From assembly GCA_033439765.1 (NCBI GenBank), contig JAULSN010000003.1:3224001-3288000 (forward strand): DNA of 64,000 nucleotides, given 5' to 3'. The first letter of the stretch is position 1; the number at the start of each line of letters is the position of its first letter. This DNA comes from Lasiosphaeria ovina. Its lineage: Eukaryota > Ascomycota > Sordariomycetes > Sordariales > Lasiosphaeriaceae. The notes under the pieces were generated by a model. It was not told the DNA's origin. It saw only the letters and a program-made list of their open reading frames with translations, and searched no databases. Position numbers and translations under genes: made by a program. This document shows, one piece after another, positions 10,594-22,552 of the stretch.

Positions 10594-12011
10594 TCAAAAG
10601 AAGGTGCCCTTCCAAGCGTCGGCTACCGCGTCGGCCACGAGCCGGTTGATAGCCACGCCCGGGTGGTAGTCGTTGAACCAGAGGCACGAGACGCCGTCGC
10701 CGTTGTAGCACGTGGCGTTGGGCGCGCCGTACGCCGTGGGCGCCGCGAGCGCCGTGTTGAACGGCACGGCCGTGTCGACGACCACGGCGCGCACGCCGCT
10801 GTTCTTGCTCGAAAACGCCGCCAGCCGCGCCGCCACCGCGTCGTTGTACTGCCCGATAGCCACCGCCTCGGCCGCCTGCGCCTCGGCCGTCTGCAGCAGC
10901 ACCGACGGCGTCTTGTTGATTGCTGGTGACACCACGCAGCAGGGTCAGCTTTGTTTGCCATGTCCTCGCAAAATCAAAAGGTACACACGCGCAGAAAGAG
11001 GGAGGAGAAAACGCACGCGGAACACTCAGCAGCACAAAGTTGCGCGCGCCGGCGTCGTAGACGATCTGCAGCTGGCCAAAGTACGTGTCCATGATCTGGT
11101 CGACGATGGTAGTGTAGTTGGCGAGCCACCACGAGTTGCCGACATCGTTGACGCCGATCCACACGCCGACGAGCGTGTCGGCGGCCGCCCACGGCGCGTA
11201 CGCCGGCCGCGGCACCGCGCCGATGCTGCCGCTGAACAGCGCCACCTGGTCGACCAGGCTCAGCACGTCGGGCTTCCACGGCGTCACCAGCGTCGCGTTG
11301 GTCGTCGCCCCGCCGTACGCGAAGTTGTACGACAGGATGGTCGACGCCGGCGTGTTGTGCTGCGACGCCAGGAACCCCACCCAGTTCAACCCCCCGCTCG
11401 CCGTCCAGCCCGGCAGCGGCGGGTTGCCCAGCGGGTTGCCCGCCGACGGCTTCGTCAGGGTCACGTTGAAGCCTGTCTGCGAGTACGAGTCGCCGCTGCG
11501 GATCAGTGGAAAGGGGGAAGTCAATATTTTTTTTATTTTTTTGGTTGTGGTGTGTGGAAAGGGGCTGAACCAGCTCTTGGCACGGCACGGCACGGCACGG
11601 ACACGGACTCACAAGGTGATGAGGTATTTGACGCTGGGGGTGGCGCTGGGTGAGGGCACCGAGCCCGTCGACGTCGCCGTCGCCGTTGCCACCGGGGCCG
11701 CCATTCCCGGGATGCACTGGTCTGTTAATATCACAGGCGTGTCAACATCGCAATCCGTCGTCATTGCCTGTCAAAAGGGGGTGCGGGCAGCGAGAAAAAC
11801 ACTGACGGTACCAGTCGTTCCACGCCATGCAGGTGGCGCCGGTCGCGCAGCTGGGCGGGCCCGTGTAGCCAATGCCGCCGCACTGGCGGTACAGCTCCAC
11901 CGCGGCCTCGGCAGCGAGCGCGGGGGCCGCCGCGACAGACAGCAGCAGTGCCAAGACAGCTGCTGCTGGTCCTCGTCGTCCTCCTGCAGCAGCCGCTGGA
12001 GATCGTCCCAT
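10594..12011 (-). CDS. Secreted CE16-type GDSL acetylesterase with N-terminal CBM1
   Basis: Extracellular carbohydrate esterase expected to remove acetyl groups from hemicellulose oligosaccharides while anchored to cellulose. Minus-strand exons 12011-11807, 11721-11613, 11495-11017 and 10922-10594 give 373 residues; all three introns (85, 117 and 94 bp) keep frame. The ATG at 12011 opens a hydrophobic signal peptide (about residues 1-33). CBM1 follows at about 38-72, with the family cysteines ([12 protein letters not shown]...C...WYHQC) and its last cysteine region rebuilt by the first splice. A Ser/Thr/Pro/Ala linker leads to the SGNH domain: block I GDSYSQ (second splice), block [10 protein letters not shown], and block V DYH (catalytic Asp-His) near the C-terminus. 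The third splice yields SVPPINKTP. An upstream TTG near 12053 is not the start. The family assignment to CE16 rests on these blocks. Confidence 0.9.
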
Positions 12012-12061
12012 TCTGAATCTGGTCACGGCGCAAACAGGGGCGGGGCGTGCCAAGGATTATT

Positions 12062-12097
<36 letters not shown>

Positions 12098-13177
12098 GCG
12101 ACGGAGATGTTGGGAATGGTAATTACTGCTGCTGCTGTCAAAGAACGATGCGATCCATTGGAGATGGAAAAAAAACAACACACACACTCACACACACAGT
12201 GGCCGCCTACCACTTCTAGTATATTAAAAACCAGCGGTGCTGAGGCCAGCGTGGTACGGACTACGTAGGCAAACACACCCCTACCTTACCTAGCCCCTAG
12301 TCCCTAATACCGGGCCGTCGGCCTAGGCGTTCGCTGGCGAGGTTCCGCGGCGGCGTGTAAGACGATTGGCGGATTGGGGGTCGAGGTGGGCCGTCCGAAT
12401 AGAGGACCGCGGAGGGAGGCGGTGCGGCGTCCGCGAAAATAGAAATGGACCTGGGGACTTGGCTTGGCTTGGCTTGGGGAATGCGACTCCGAACAGCCGG
12501 TAGTGAGGAACCCGACATACCGCTTAGGTGGGTAGGTATGCATGTCCAGGTATGTCGTGTAGGTTGATTGCAGGCTAATTAAAGCACTCCCGCTCAGAAA
12601 TGGGGGGCGCGGTCCCACATCTCCCGTCGTGTTTATACCTGTTCCTCGGTTTTTGCTGTTGCTGTTGCGGTTGCTGTTGCTGTGCTATTTGCGTACTGTA
12701 TGCACAGTACATATACACATGCCTCCCTGCTACGTAAGTGGACGGTGACTACGCTCTGTCTCTTGAATATCCAACATTGAAAAGTAGAAAATAAAGGGGG
12801 AAGAACTCGACAAGAACTTTGACATAGCCGCATTTCCAGGGACTAACGGGTCGCGAATTATATATATAATCAAGTCTTTGATTGCAAATAATAATAGTAG
12901 TAGTGAGCGGGTACCATACGCCAGGTGGTATCATCATAGTCCAATAATTATCATACATATATCCGTCTCGGTGTGCGCGTTGATCGTCATCATCCAATCC
13001 AAAAGACCAAGGCATCATCATCAGCATCGCAGCTTCACATGACCGGCCATCTATTGTAGCGAGTGAGTGGCTAGAAAGAAAAGGGAGAATGGAAAGGCAT
13101 GTCGACTTCAAGCGACAGGAGTTAAAACTGAAATCTCAACCAAGAAAAAAATACATTGAACAGGCTTTTGAGTCCAA
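12012..13177. other. Intergenic with simple repeats
   Basis: No gene seen. An (ACAG)n microsatellite occupies about 12063-12098, and a GTTGCT-type repeat lies near 12650-12685. 12840-12910 is AT-rich with a short TATATATA run. It holds the esterase promoter (left) and the 3' end of the RGS gene (right). Confidence 0.6.
12063..12098. repeat. (ACAG)n microsatellite
   Basis: About eight to nine uninterrupted tetranucleotide units in the 5' flank of the esterase gene. Confidence 0.9.
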
Positions 13178-14651
13178 TCAATGGCGCTGGTCGACCGTCT
13201 CTCGCCACACGGGCAGGAAGATGAACACCAGCACGCAGGCGGTGGCGAAGACGCTGCCGCCGAGCAGGCTCTGCAGGACGATCTTGCGCTGCAGGCGGCG
13301 CAGGTGCCTCTCCTTGACGCGCAGGCGGCGGTCGAAGATCATGAGGCGCGAGATGGCCTTGAGCAGGCGGCTGCCAGGGCCGTTGGAGAGGACCGAGGCG
13401 GAGTCGTCGAAGCGCTCCCAGGGCAGGCGCTGGCGGCGCGAGAAGAGCAGCAGGAAGAAGCAGCTCCCCCTCAGACCCGACAGGATCAGGCTCAGGCCCA
13501 GCCACCACAGCGGCCAGGCGGCGAACGCCTCCCAGCGCGTGTGGGCGCCGCGGAAGGGCACGAAGGCGCGGCTGAGCACCACGAGGAAGCCGCCGATCAT
13601 GTTGCACACGCCCAGCACCGTGGCCACGCAGATGGTCTCGAAGGTGCCGTTGCCGACGCCTAGGCGCACGAAGTTGCGGTGCGAGCAGTTGCGCAGCAGG
13701 CCGTACACGTGGTCGGCCACGGGCTTGAGCGCGGCCGGGTGCGACGACGTGGCCAGGTCCGCGATGGCCTGCCGCCGCATCGCCGGCGGGATGTTGAGCT
13801 CCTTCTCGGCGCCCGGCACCAGGAACAGCTCGATGACCGTGTCGATCTCGGTCCGGCTGACGGGCCCCGGGTTGAGCAGCTTCAGGCTGCGCAGCGCCTC
13901 GTCGGGCGACTCGTCGTCGCTGCCCGTGGAGAAATTGGCCGGCACCATGGCCGGGCCGCACTTGGACTTGGACGAGCACAGCGCGTCGGCCGAGATGAGC
14001 TGCGAGATGCGTGCGAGGGTCTCTCTGGCTGTGCAGCGGGTGTGGAGTCAGTATTACATGCAGGAGTTTGGTCATGTTGAGGGAGCCCAGCTTACCGATT
14101 TCCGGGTCGGCCTCTTCGTCCTCGTCGATGGACGACAGGCCGTTCTCGGGCTTGATTTCGGCAACCGACGAGGCGCTCTCAGCCATGCTGGAGACGGATC
14201 CATAGTCCTTCTCGTAGATGACGGTGAGGCCCTTGGCGTAGCTCGACTCGTAGTTCTTGTACCTGAACTGCGTGTTAGTCCTTGTTGGTTCTCGCAAATA
14301 TGATAGGTAACATACCACATGTAGAACTCGAGGTTCTCAGCCGAGAATTCGATGTACTTGAGGTACATGTAGAAGTCGTAGAGGGACATGGGACTACCTG
14401 GTGACGAGCCACGCGTGTCAGCATCGGGACAGCCAGTCCAAGGTCCATCCGCACGGGAAGACGAGCGTACATGTCTTGTTGGCGAGGATCCGGTCAAGCC
14501 TGAGCCGGCTCGGAATGGCAGTCTTGCGGCCATCCGGGCTCATGGTCCGCTTGCCGGAGCTGACCGTGTTGGCATAGTCCCTGAAGTCGCGGTACTCCGG
14601 CTTCTTGTACCACAACGCCCACGTGGGGAAGTGTAGGGTTGGGAAGCGCAT
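13178..14651 (-). CDS. RGS-domain membrane protein, Rax1-like
   Basis: Predicted regulator of G-protein signalling fused to a membrane domain, the layout of yeast Rax1 and related filamentous-fungal RGS proteins. Minus-strand exons 14651-14471, 14397-14316, 14262-14096 and 14028-13178 give 426 residues with short introns (73, 53 and 67 bp). The RGS fold begins near residue 50-60 with SLYDFYMYLKYIEFSAENLE and FYMWYKNYE, and resumes after an acidic/Ser-rich insert at SRTEIDTVIELFLVPGAEKEL and ALKPVADHVYGLL. Three hydrophobic segments follow: about 272-297, 308-340 and 395-418. For the third exon, the acceptor giving YMWYKNYE was preferred over one 5 bp upstream, because only it keeps frame. Long antisense ORFs over exon 4 are GC-rich shadows. 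Rax1 in yeast marks bud sites; here only a role in Galpha signalling or polarity is inferred. Confidence 0.8.
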
Positions 14652-17294
14652 TGTGGGATGTGGCAGTCGTGACTACTAGACACCAAGTGTCCGTTATGGT
14701 GACCTCGGCTTCGGCGCTGTTGTTCGCATGGGTATATGGCAGTTTCCCGTGTTTGAGAAGGAGAAAGGAAAAAGAAAGGAAAGAAGGCTCAAGGAGCGGG
14801 AACAGGCGATGGGCCCTTGATATGTGTTCGGCCCGCGCCGAGCTGTGGTTCGCCTGAGGACCGTGGCGGCTCGGACGGGTTCACCACCTGACAGGTCATG
14901 GCACAGCACGCCAACGAAAAGCCTGACAGCAGATGGGACGGGAAGTCGGAAAATGTCACTCGACACGTTTTCCATGTTCTCGATGAGTGAAACGTGCACC
15001 ACACCTCCCTCCCAGAACTAGCGCGCTGCACTCTGGCTTGCTTGGACCTGCGCTATGGGCCCCCAAAGCTGCTGCTGCCGCTGCATGCAGTCGGCTCGCC
15101 TTGTTGCCCTTGGGGTCGCTGGTCGCCAGCGGCATGGCTGTTGGTGTGCGGCGGGGTGCGGATCGGTGGAGACCAGATTGGACGAGGCTTGTTTCTTCCT
15201 CATGCAATAAGCTGAGGCCCGGCCGGCAGATGCTAGATTGACTGACAGTATATCACCAATCTGAAGCAGCACATTACCGGGCTCCCGGTGCCGACTGCTC
15301 CCAGCTGTCATTTTCTGCCGGCGACTTATTCATCTTTTCTGGTCTCGCACCTGCACCTTTGTCACCAAACACTTTTTGCTCTCGTCTCTTCTCTCTTTTC
15401 CGAGCACGGGTCTGCCGAGGCTTCGACCCCTCCCTCCCACAGTCTTCTTCTTTCCTGCCGATTTGCAATGGCCCGAGCGAACTGCCGCTATCGACGCGGA
15501 GCCATCTTTGCGTAGAACCTCCGTCGCTGCCGTCTGTCATCAATGTCAATGCGCACGCGCCAGCCTATGAGAAGCCATGGGTGCGGGACAGAGGCGTCGG
15601 GACGAGGTCGAGGGTTGCCATGGCCAAGATGGGCGTAGCATCAGAGGGGTCCTGGAGTCTGCTGGAGCGGGACGGGCAGGCAGGGGCCTCGTCGCCCACA
15701 CGGCCACGCGATTGGCCGAGTGTCGCCATGAAAAAACAAAGCCAGCTGGCGATGGCGACCCGAGTGAAGGCAAGCCTGCCAGGGACGGATGCATTGCGAA
15801 GCTATCGACTCGGTAGTCCGGACTCACGGTCGCACGTGGCTTTGGGCTCGATGCCGGCTGCGCCGCTCGGATCTCGGAGGGCCACTAGTTCGAGGCTTCA
15901 GCACAGATTCGTACAGTAGTGCCGCTAATTTGTCTTGTTCTGGCCTTGGACACATGCTGCACGGACGCGCGTGGAGTAGAGTTCGGACGGCCTCGACACT
16001 AAATCTTTGTCGTGCTCTTCGTGACACGCCCGAGCGGAGGCCCAAGCGAGGCCTGCGCAATTAATTCCATTGGGCGGGAGATCTGCGCCAGGACGAGGGG
16101 TAATCCATCCCATTCAGCCGAGCGATCGCCCGCCGCCAATCTTTGCGAACCCCGCCCCGCCCCCGCCATCGTCTTCAATCCACAGCGTGCCCAGATTGGT
16201 TCAGGGCAGTTCTACCGAACCACAGGTGCTGGAGTTTGGCAGCGACTGCCCCCGCCAGTGTGCACACAATCCAGCCCCAATATCTTGTTCAGCTAACTAG
16301 GTAGAATAATTGAATCGTGGGCTTGTCAGCTTGACAACTGATGCTGCAGCTTCCGCAGTGCGTCCTGGCGTTATCTACATTAGGGTACCGTACTTGCGGA
16401 ACAGCAATTGATAGGTGTGAGGTAGTTGGGTGTACATCTAATTAATTACTATATGAGATTCAATTCTTAGTTGGCATCGTGTTGTTCACCCACGTCAAGG
16501 TCGGGTCTGTCTGACATCCTTAGGAAAAGACATTATAGTGTTAATTACAGGGCTGGTTCTGGGGGTCTTCCGCCATCGGTTATTCTTCAACTGGCCATGG
16601 ACGGAAAAGTTAGAGTTAAATCTACTTCCCAAGATTCAATAACTACTGTGAGTTGTGACGAAAGTCAGTCAAACTCGGTTGAATCTATCTAAATAGGGTA
16701 TACCTGGCACAGGACACAGTTCACCAAGGTACTAGGACTATACCTGGCTTGGTAGGTAATTTTAGCTTGATCAAGAATCAGGACCTTTGGGTTATTGTTC
16801 GTCTCTGGCCTGATCCGGTTGCTAGTCGAGGCGCAAGGACAAAGAGTCGCCAGTGTCAAAGCATGAAACAGGGGGCTACCTCTGTCGTATCTTTATTCTT
16901 TGTCAGTGATCTTGGTACAAGCTCGCCACTCACAGGTATATGTGGTCTTCTTGGCGTGAAAGCCAATGATGATTGTATACAATTTGCTTTGTGCGGGCTG
17001 TAACAAAGCGACCCACTCATGTGTTATTTCGTGACAACTACAGAATAACAAGGACATTGTCCACGGCTTTGACAAAGGTAAAACTCCAACATAACTTGGT
17101 CGAACTCCTTAGCGAGCGGAAAATACAGGATATTAAAAGCCCAGTATATCCCGTCGAATAATATATTCTTCACCACGCTTCGAGCAACCTTCTCTGATCA
17201 ACATCCTCTGATCAACCTTCTCTCGAGTTAAAATCGTCCTGACATCCCATCAGCCTCCTCTAGGAACCACCCCAAAAACCTACAGCCACTTACA
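14652..17294. other. Long intergenic region (2.6 kb)
   Basis: No convincing gene. 14700-16300 is GC-rich with many overlapping ORFs but no domain or splice structure (the longest, 15359-15919 +, looks spurious). 16300-17290 is AT-richer and ends in the CT-rich leader of the SKP1-like gene. It probably contains long 5' leaders or promoters of both flanking genes. Confidence 0.5.
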
Positions 17295-17927
17295 ATGGCA
17301 CCCACTCATATTAGCGTCAAGAACGTTGATAATGGCCGTGATGGAGAGGTGTTCACAATCACCTACCAGGCTGCCATGCAGAGTGGAATCCTCAAGGACT
17401 TGATCAGCGACTTTGAACACGCAAGCTTTGACGAGGCCATCCCACTGATGGGAAACATCAGCGACCACACTCTCGGCCGCATCATCAGCTGGCTCACGAT
17501 CCACTCGCGCGACGTCGCTCGCATCACGGAGCAGGTCAAGGAGTTCCTGGAAAACCCTCAGAACCGCCAGCCCCCGACCGGCCCTGGTATGGACGATGAC
17601 GCCGTGAACAAGGCTCTCAGCTCGCAGGAGCGCACCCTGGTCGCCGAGAAGCTCAAGACTCTGACGCCGTGGGACGTTCAGTTCTTCGAGGTGCCCACCG
17701 ACGAGGTCTTCGACATTCTGCTTGCGGCCAACTACCTCGACATCCAGCGCCTCGTCGACTTCTCCAGCCAGACGGTCGCCAACATGATCAAGGGCAAGAC
17801 CACCGAGCAGATCCGCGACCTGTTCGGCATCGTCAACGACTTCACCCCCGAGGAGGAGGACGAGCTGCGCCGCACTGAGGGCTGGGCTCTGCCCCGCTGC
17901 GACTGGACTCCTGAGCAGTGGCAATAA
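17295..17927 (+). CDS. SKP1-like SCF adaptor paralogue, intronless
   Basis: 210-residue protein of the SKP1 family, which bridges cullin-1 to F-box proteins in SCF ubiquitin ligases. The C-terminal dimerisation half is well conserved (LAANYLDIQRLVDFSSQTVANMIKG; NDFTPEEEDELRR), the part that grips the F-box. The N-terminal BTB/POZ-like half is diverged (ISVKNVDNG...GEVFTITYQAAMQSGILKDL), and the linker between halves has its own sequence. The tail differs from typical fungal Skp1, which ends soon after an ENEWAEDR-type motif; here it runs GWALPRCDWTPEQW. As I recall, canonical Skp1 genes in this group carry introns, so a single exon suggests a retrocopy or divergent paralogue. The ATG follows a CT-rich leader with ACAATGG context. 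Partner choice is unknown. Confidence 0.88.
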   Translation: MAPTHISVKNVDNGRDGEVFTITYQAAMQSGILKDLISDFEHASFDEAIPLMGNISDHTLGRIISWLTIHSRDVARITEQVKEFLENPQNRQPPTGPGMDDDAVNKALSSQERTLVAEKLKTLTPWDVQFFEVPTDEVFDILLAANYLDIQRLVDFSSQTVANMIKGKTTEQIRDLFGIVNDFTPEEEDELRRTEGWALPRCDWTPEQWQ

Positions 17928-20865
17928 GTGTTGCCACCCCCTCTTCCCTCTTCCCTCTCTATTCCTTTCTTCCTGTTTTGGCCTGTTACTTCTAGGTAAG
18001 TGATCCCCATATTCCTTTTAGACAGCTGACTTGGACACGGTTGTGTCGTGCGTGAATAGAGCGAGATACAGAAATAAAATGTAAACTGAAAACAATCTTT
18101 TAAATTTCAAGAGTTAATAACATGTGAACGACAACGACGGTGAAATGTGCTTGCATAGAATGTATTGTGATTTCTCTACTGCACGCATAATTATGGTGAA
18201 TTCTTCGCAAAGATAATACTGATTTGCCACCTGCGATAGACTGGGAGAGGTCTGAAAGTAGGAGGTCTCAATGTCAAAATAGGAAACTGTTTTACTTCTC
18301 AACATATTACTTACTCTATTTGGTTCATACCACCTAATTAGTAAAAGGGAAGTTTATTAAAAACGAACTCGAAAGTCGAGAAATTCTATTTTCATGTCAA
18401 TGTAACCTTTTGTGTTGATTACCTCAGTCCCGACTGAGATTAATAGGTCGGGCATCTGGACTTTGCGGAGACTTAGTTGAGTGACCCGAATGATCACCGA
18501 CCTCGACTTCAACAGGGGCTGAATTGGATAAGAGCGCATGATTAACGGAGCAGCTCAACCTGTCGTTATTCTCTGTGAAATCAGGTCACCTCTGGACTCT
18601 GCTTGTGGCTGTGGCTGTGGCTGCGATTGTGGCTGTGGCTGCGATTGTGGCTGTGGTCGAGGCTGTCAGTTTCGGAGGCAGGGGCTCGTGCCGCCAGAGG
18701 GCCCGGCCTTTCGGATATCGAGCATTGCAAAGTATGATCGGATTCCGACATTACTGAGGAATGGGCAGTCCGTTCGTAGGCAGCAACAAAACCAGCAATC
18801 AAGGAGCCGGGAAGTGCGGGGGTGGTGGTGGTGGTGGTGGTGAAGTTGTTGGTCTTAAGAATGCGGGGGTTTCAGGGCCCCTGGCTGTTACCAAGATTCC
18901 CGCCCGAATGTGGTTGGTTCCATTGGCAATTTCGGCGAGTAAACCACAGTAAAGGCAACCCGGACACGGTTGCGATCGGTAGGTTAATTGCCCTCCTCCC
19001 CATCCAGAGATGCAACGTACTTGGAAGGATCGGGAATCCGTGTTTTAATTGTCTGCATCCGGAGAATCTGGGACACATACCTTACCTGGGAGGCGGCGGG
19101 CACGGGGTCGCGGAGGGAGGCGGCCCCGGACGGGCACGCAAACTGATTTCACTTAGGTTCCAATCGCATGGAGGCGGCGTGGGGGAAAGGGGCACGCTAT
19201 CTTATCTCCACCACCGAGGCGCCGGCCGCCGGTCGGGGCCGTCTTCAGGAACGTGCAGCGGACAGCCGAGGGGATCGATCCCGCTGCCTGCCAGTGCCTG
19301 GAGAGAAAGCCTGCCGGAAGGGTCCTTCTTCCACTGAACGAATTGGAAGAGGGCTCGACATTGCGCGGGAACGTGCTGATGGGACGATGGTACGCACGTA
19401 ATCTCAATTGGGAAGTCGTTCCTGGGTCGAACAGGTCCCGCGCGCATCGTCAGAAAAAGAAAAGTGGGAAGGATCGATGGGAGGAGCGAGTGGTCCAGGG
19501 TTTCCCCTCCGGTCCAGGTTTCCCCTCTTTTTGTTTCGTTTCCTACGATGTCTTTCAAGTTCGCCACACCTTCTTCCATCATGGCTGTCCCATACCTGCA
19601 CGGTTGAAACGCGGGCTTGAACCCTGCTTTTTTTACCTTTTTTACTCGCCTCTGTGCCTGCCTCTTGGCTGGTTCGTGGGTGCGCTTTTAATCGCGGGCG
19701 GGTGAGCACTGCGGCATTACCCCTCCTAGCGATGCCCGTCTGCGGCGCGGCGAGCGGCACAGCGAGCGCTAGCTGCTGTGGCGCAAGGCCCGCGGAACGA
19801 GGAACGAGCACGGCGCGTCAGACGCCCGAAGCAGCAGCAAAATGTCCTAGATTCTCCGCCTGTGGCGAGCTGGCCGGTTCGTCCAAAAAACAAGCTCGGG
19901 GGGGATCTCCCCTCATCGCAACTGTGATTGTGGCACAGCGTCACTTCACGCCTCTCACCGTAGCATTCTCAGTCTTACCAGCTGCTGCATTGGGAGCTAA
20001 CTTGCTAACGCATTAGGGTTCTTTTCTCCTTCTGGCTTCTTCTCTTCCGACGGGCTTTGGTAACACGAGATTTGGTGCGACGAGAACAGAAGGCGAGAGG
20101 AAATGAACAAGGCGGATGCTAATTAATTTGCCTGCCAGATGCCTCACCTTAGTTCTTCTCCGCCCTAGCCATACCGTACTCGGGGACCAGTCAAACCGTG
20201 GCCTTCTCCGTGTTCGCTAGCTCGGCCTCACTCCTGCAGCGCCTCCACGGTGCGGGAGAGGGGCACACCGTCCCGCGTACATCTTAGATACGTAATAAGA
20301 GAGTGCCGACTATTCGGGACCGCACAACGCCCAGTGCACATAACCGAGGTCTCTCCCATTGCTACTGAGGTGCGCCAGGCTTTCCTCGTTTCGGACATTG
20401 CATCTGTAAGGTTGCGGCGGCGCGCTTGAACAAGACAGAAACTGGTGGGTGAGTGGCGGCATCCGGGCGGGGGCGCCGGGGATTGGTCATGTCGGGGTTG
20501 TTGACAAGAGACGGGGGGCCGAAGTTGGCCGCTTGTTGCTGCCTGTGCCGCACTCATATTGAACGAGGCCCCCACTACGAGCGGGAGACGGGACCAGCGT
20601 GTGTGTGGACTGTGCTGTGCCTGTGTCTAACCTGACTCCTTTCTTTCTCTTTTCTTCCTCTCTTGCTCACCTTCTTCTCTCCATCAATCTATCGAGTGCT
20701 TTATTTTCGGCTCTCCACCACCGAACTCGCCAGCCGGGTCGAGGCGAGTGCTATAATTATCGGCCAATATCCGCCGACCATTACACAAGCCTCGCCCAAT
20801 AGATATCCGTCGACTTGACCGACTCGGGTCCGGGCGATCGGCTGGCTATCCCGATAACCTCGAAC
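17928..20865. other. Long intergenic region (2.9 kb)
   Basis: No gene supported. 18000-18540 is AT-rich. Simple repeats: a GTGGCT/GCGATT array at about 18603-18662 and a (GTG)n run at about 18818-18842. 19100-19950 is GC-richer with overlapping short ORFs only. The right end (about 20634-20700) is a strongly pyrimidine-rich leader for the next gene. Confidence 0.5.
20634..20700 (+). promoter_or_regulatory. Pyrimidine-rich leader of surface-protein gene
   Basis: CT-rich tract about 170-230 bp before the ATG at 20866, typical of fungal transcription start regions. Confidence 0.4.
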
Positions 20866-21924
20866 ATGATCATGAGGTCGACGCCGCCCGCGGCCGCGCT
20901 AGTCGCCGCCCTCGTCGGGCTCGGGTTCCTGCTGCCAGGAGTCCGAGGAGCAGACGCCACCTGCTTCAACACCTTTGGCAACCAAGACAATGACCTATTG
21001 CCGTGCTTCTCGGGGAGCACAACGTCTGCCACTGTCGGCTGCTGCCAGAAAGGCGACGTCTGCCTCTCCAATGGCCTCTGCCTCAGCTCCGAGCGTCAGA
21101 ACCTCATGACGCAGCAAGGCTGCACTGACAAGAATTGGGGCTCGCCATGCAATAGGCCCTGTTCACCCAGCACGGGTTTGTTCTCCTGTGCTAGCTAGGC
21201 CTTGATCTGCACAATAGCTGCTAACCCTGGCCCATTAGACCTCTTCAACACAATGAAAGGCTCGGATGTAGTCGTGCTCCTCCCTTGTGACGGGAGCTTC
21301 AATGGAACTTCTGTGCAGTACTGCTGCAGCGCGGGCCCGTCAACAGAATCATGCTGCAAGCCGTCGTCATGGTTTAGAGTCGCCGCAGGCACCGTCGTAG
21401 GAACGCCGGCCCCGGCGGCAACCACTGGGTCGACGAGTATGTATGGAACAACCAGACCAACCGAAAGTTCAACATCGCAAACTAGTGCTGCAACCACCGC
21501 CGTCTCCGTTCCAACATTCCCGGCGCCTGACGAACGCAGCGGGCCGGATCCCGTGAAAGTGGGACTGGGCGTGGGCTTTGGCGTGGGATTGCCGCTAATC
21601 TTGGTTCTGGTGGTACTTGGTGTCTTCCTGGTGCGCAAGGGGTCGATATCATCAGACCGCCGCCGCCGGCCGTCGCGCCACGACTTCCGCCACCGGCAGA
21701 TGGCCTCGTTTGGCGCCATCGACACCACCCTGGGTCCCCCCTCGCCCACCGAGTCCGCCTGGCAGGCCTGGGGCCCCGTGTCTGCCGCCACATCCACTTG
21801 GCCAGCGCCTCCGCCGCCCATTGCCAGCCTGCCCCCAAAGGCAGAGATGGACGGCGGCAGCGTTGTGCTTCGTTCCCCCACGCCACAAAAATACGAGCTT
21901 CCCGACAAGGAGCATCCCAGGTGA
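20866..21924 (+). CDS. Cys-rich single-pass cell-surface protein (sensor-like)
   Basis: 331-residue type I membrane protein. Exons 20866-21175 and 21239-21924; the 63-bp intron has a GCTAAC branch site and restores frame at S-T-D-LFNTMKG. A signal peptide spans about residues 1-27. The ectodomain holds many cysteines in spaced pairs (CC, C-x4-5-C), including TVGCCQKGDVCLSNGLC, then TDKNWGSPC and YCCSAG...SCC. A Thr/Ser-rich stretch, probably O-glycosylated, leads to one transmembrane helix at about 229-253 (VGLGVGFGVGLPLILVLVVL), then a basic stop-transfer segment and a Pro-rich cytosolic tail of ~70 residues. The layout recalls fungal wall sensors (WSC/Mid2 type), but the cysteine pattern is a common ascomycete family with no function I know. 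The first of two close ATGs is used; the second is 6 bp on. Confidence 0.8.
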
Positions 21925-22552
21925 CATTAAGCCACGCGCACTGGCTACCACACTGTGTAAAACTAACTGCCTACTGACTAATATTCTCATTTATTATTGT
22001 CTTTTGTCGTCTCCCTGGCTTTGGGAGCTCTCAAACGTTGAGTTGAGTGTATTATGATTGTGGAACTGAGGAGAGACGGTCTAAGTACTGGGGACTGAGG
22101 CTCTGCGGGAATGCCGAACCACTGGGAGGAAGGATACGTGCTATTTCACTTCACCCACCATCGAGAATGGCGGCTAAATGCCGGGACATCTAGGGTTCAA
22201 TGTCTGAGAGGAACGTGGCAGCAGTGAAGAGGGATGAACCATGAGCATCGCGGGCCTACGCGTCGGCAGTGGCAGGGTATTTCTGCTTTGCATCGCAATT
22301 GTCCCGATGATGTCGAGCCTTGTAGGTCGGCACTTGGTCTTGTATACCAAACGTTCATCTTGTATTTACCGCTAGTATATTGATGGAGTCTCAAGCTCCC
22401 TGTCATTACTGTCCCCCAGTTCACACTGAACGCGAACATATGGTGCCTGGCCCCCTTTACGCCACCAACCACTCCGCAAGTAACTCCTAATTATCAGGCA
22501 TTGCCTTGAGGCTCATTACCCCCCACATAAACACCCCCTATACAAGTCTCGT
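21925..22552. other. Intergenic between convergent genes
   Basis: No gene seen. It contains the 3' flanks of the surface-protein gene (+) and the secreted-protein gene (-). Confidence 0.55.

Noticed and set aside
11118..12122. 334-codon plus-strand ORF across the esterase gene
   Set aside because: Runs through the esterase exons and introns in antisense with low-complexity sequence.
13089..14303. 404-codon plus-strand ORF overlapping the RGS gene
   Set aside because: Arg/Ser-rich, no domain, and it ignores the introns. It is an antisense shadow of GC-rich exons.
15359..15919. 186-codon ORF in the 14.6-17.3 kb gap
   Set aside because: No domain, no splice context and competing ORFs in other frames.
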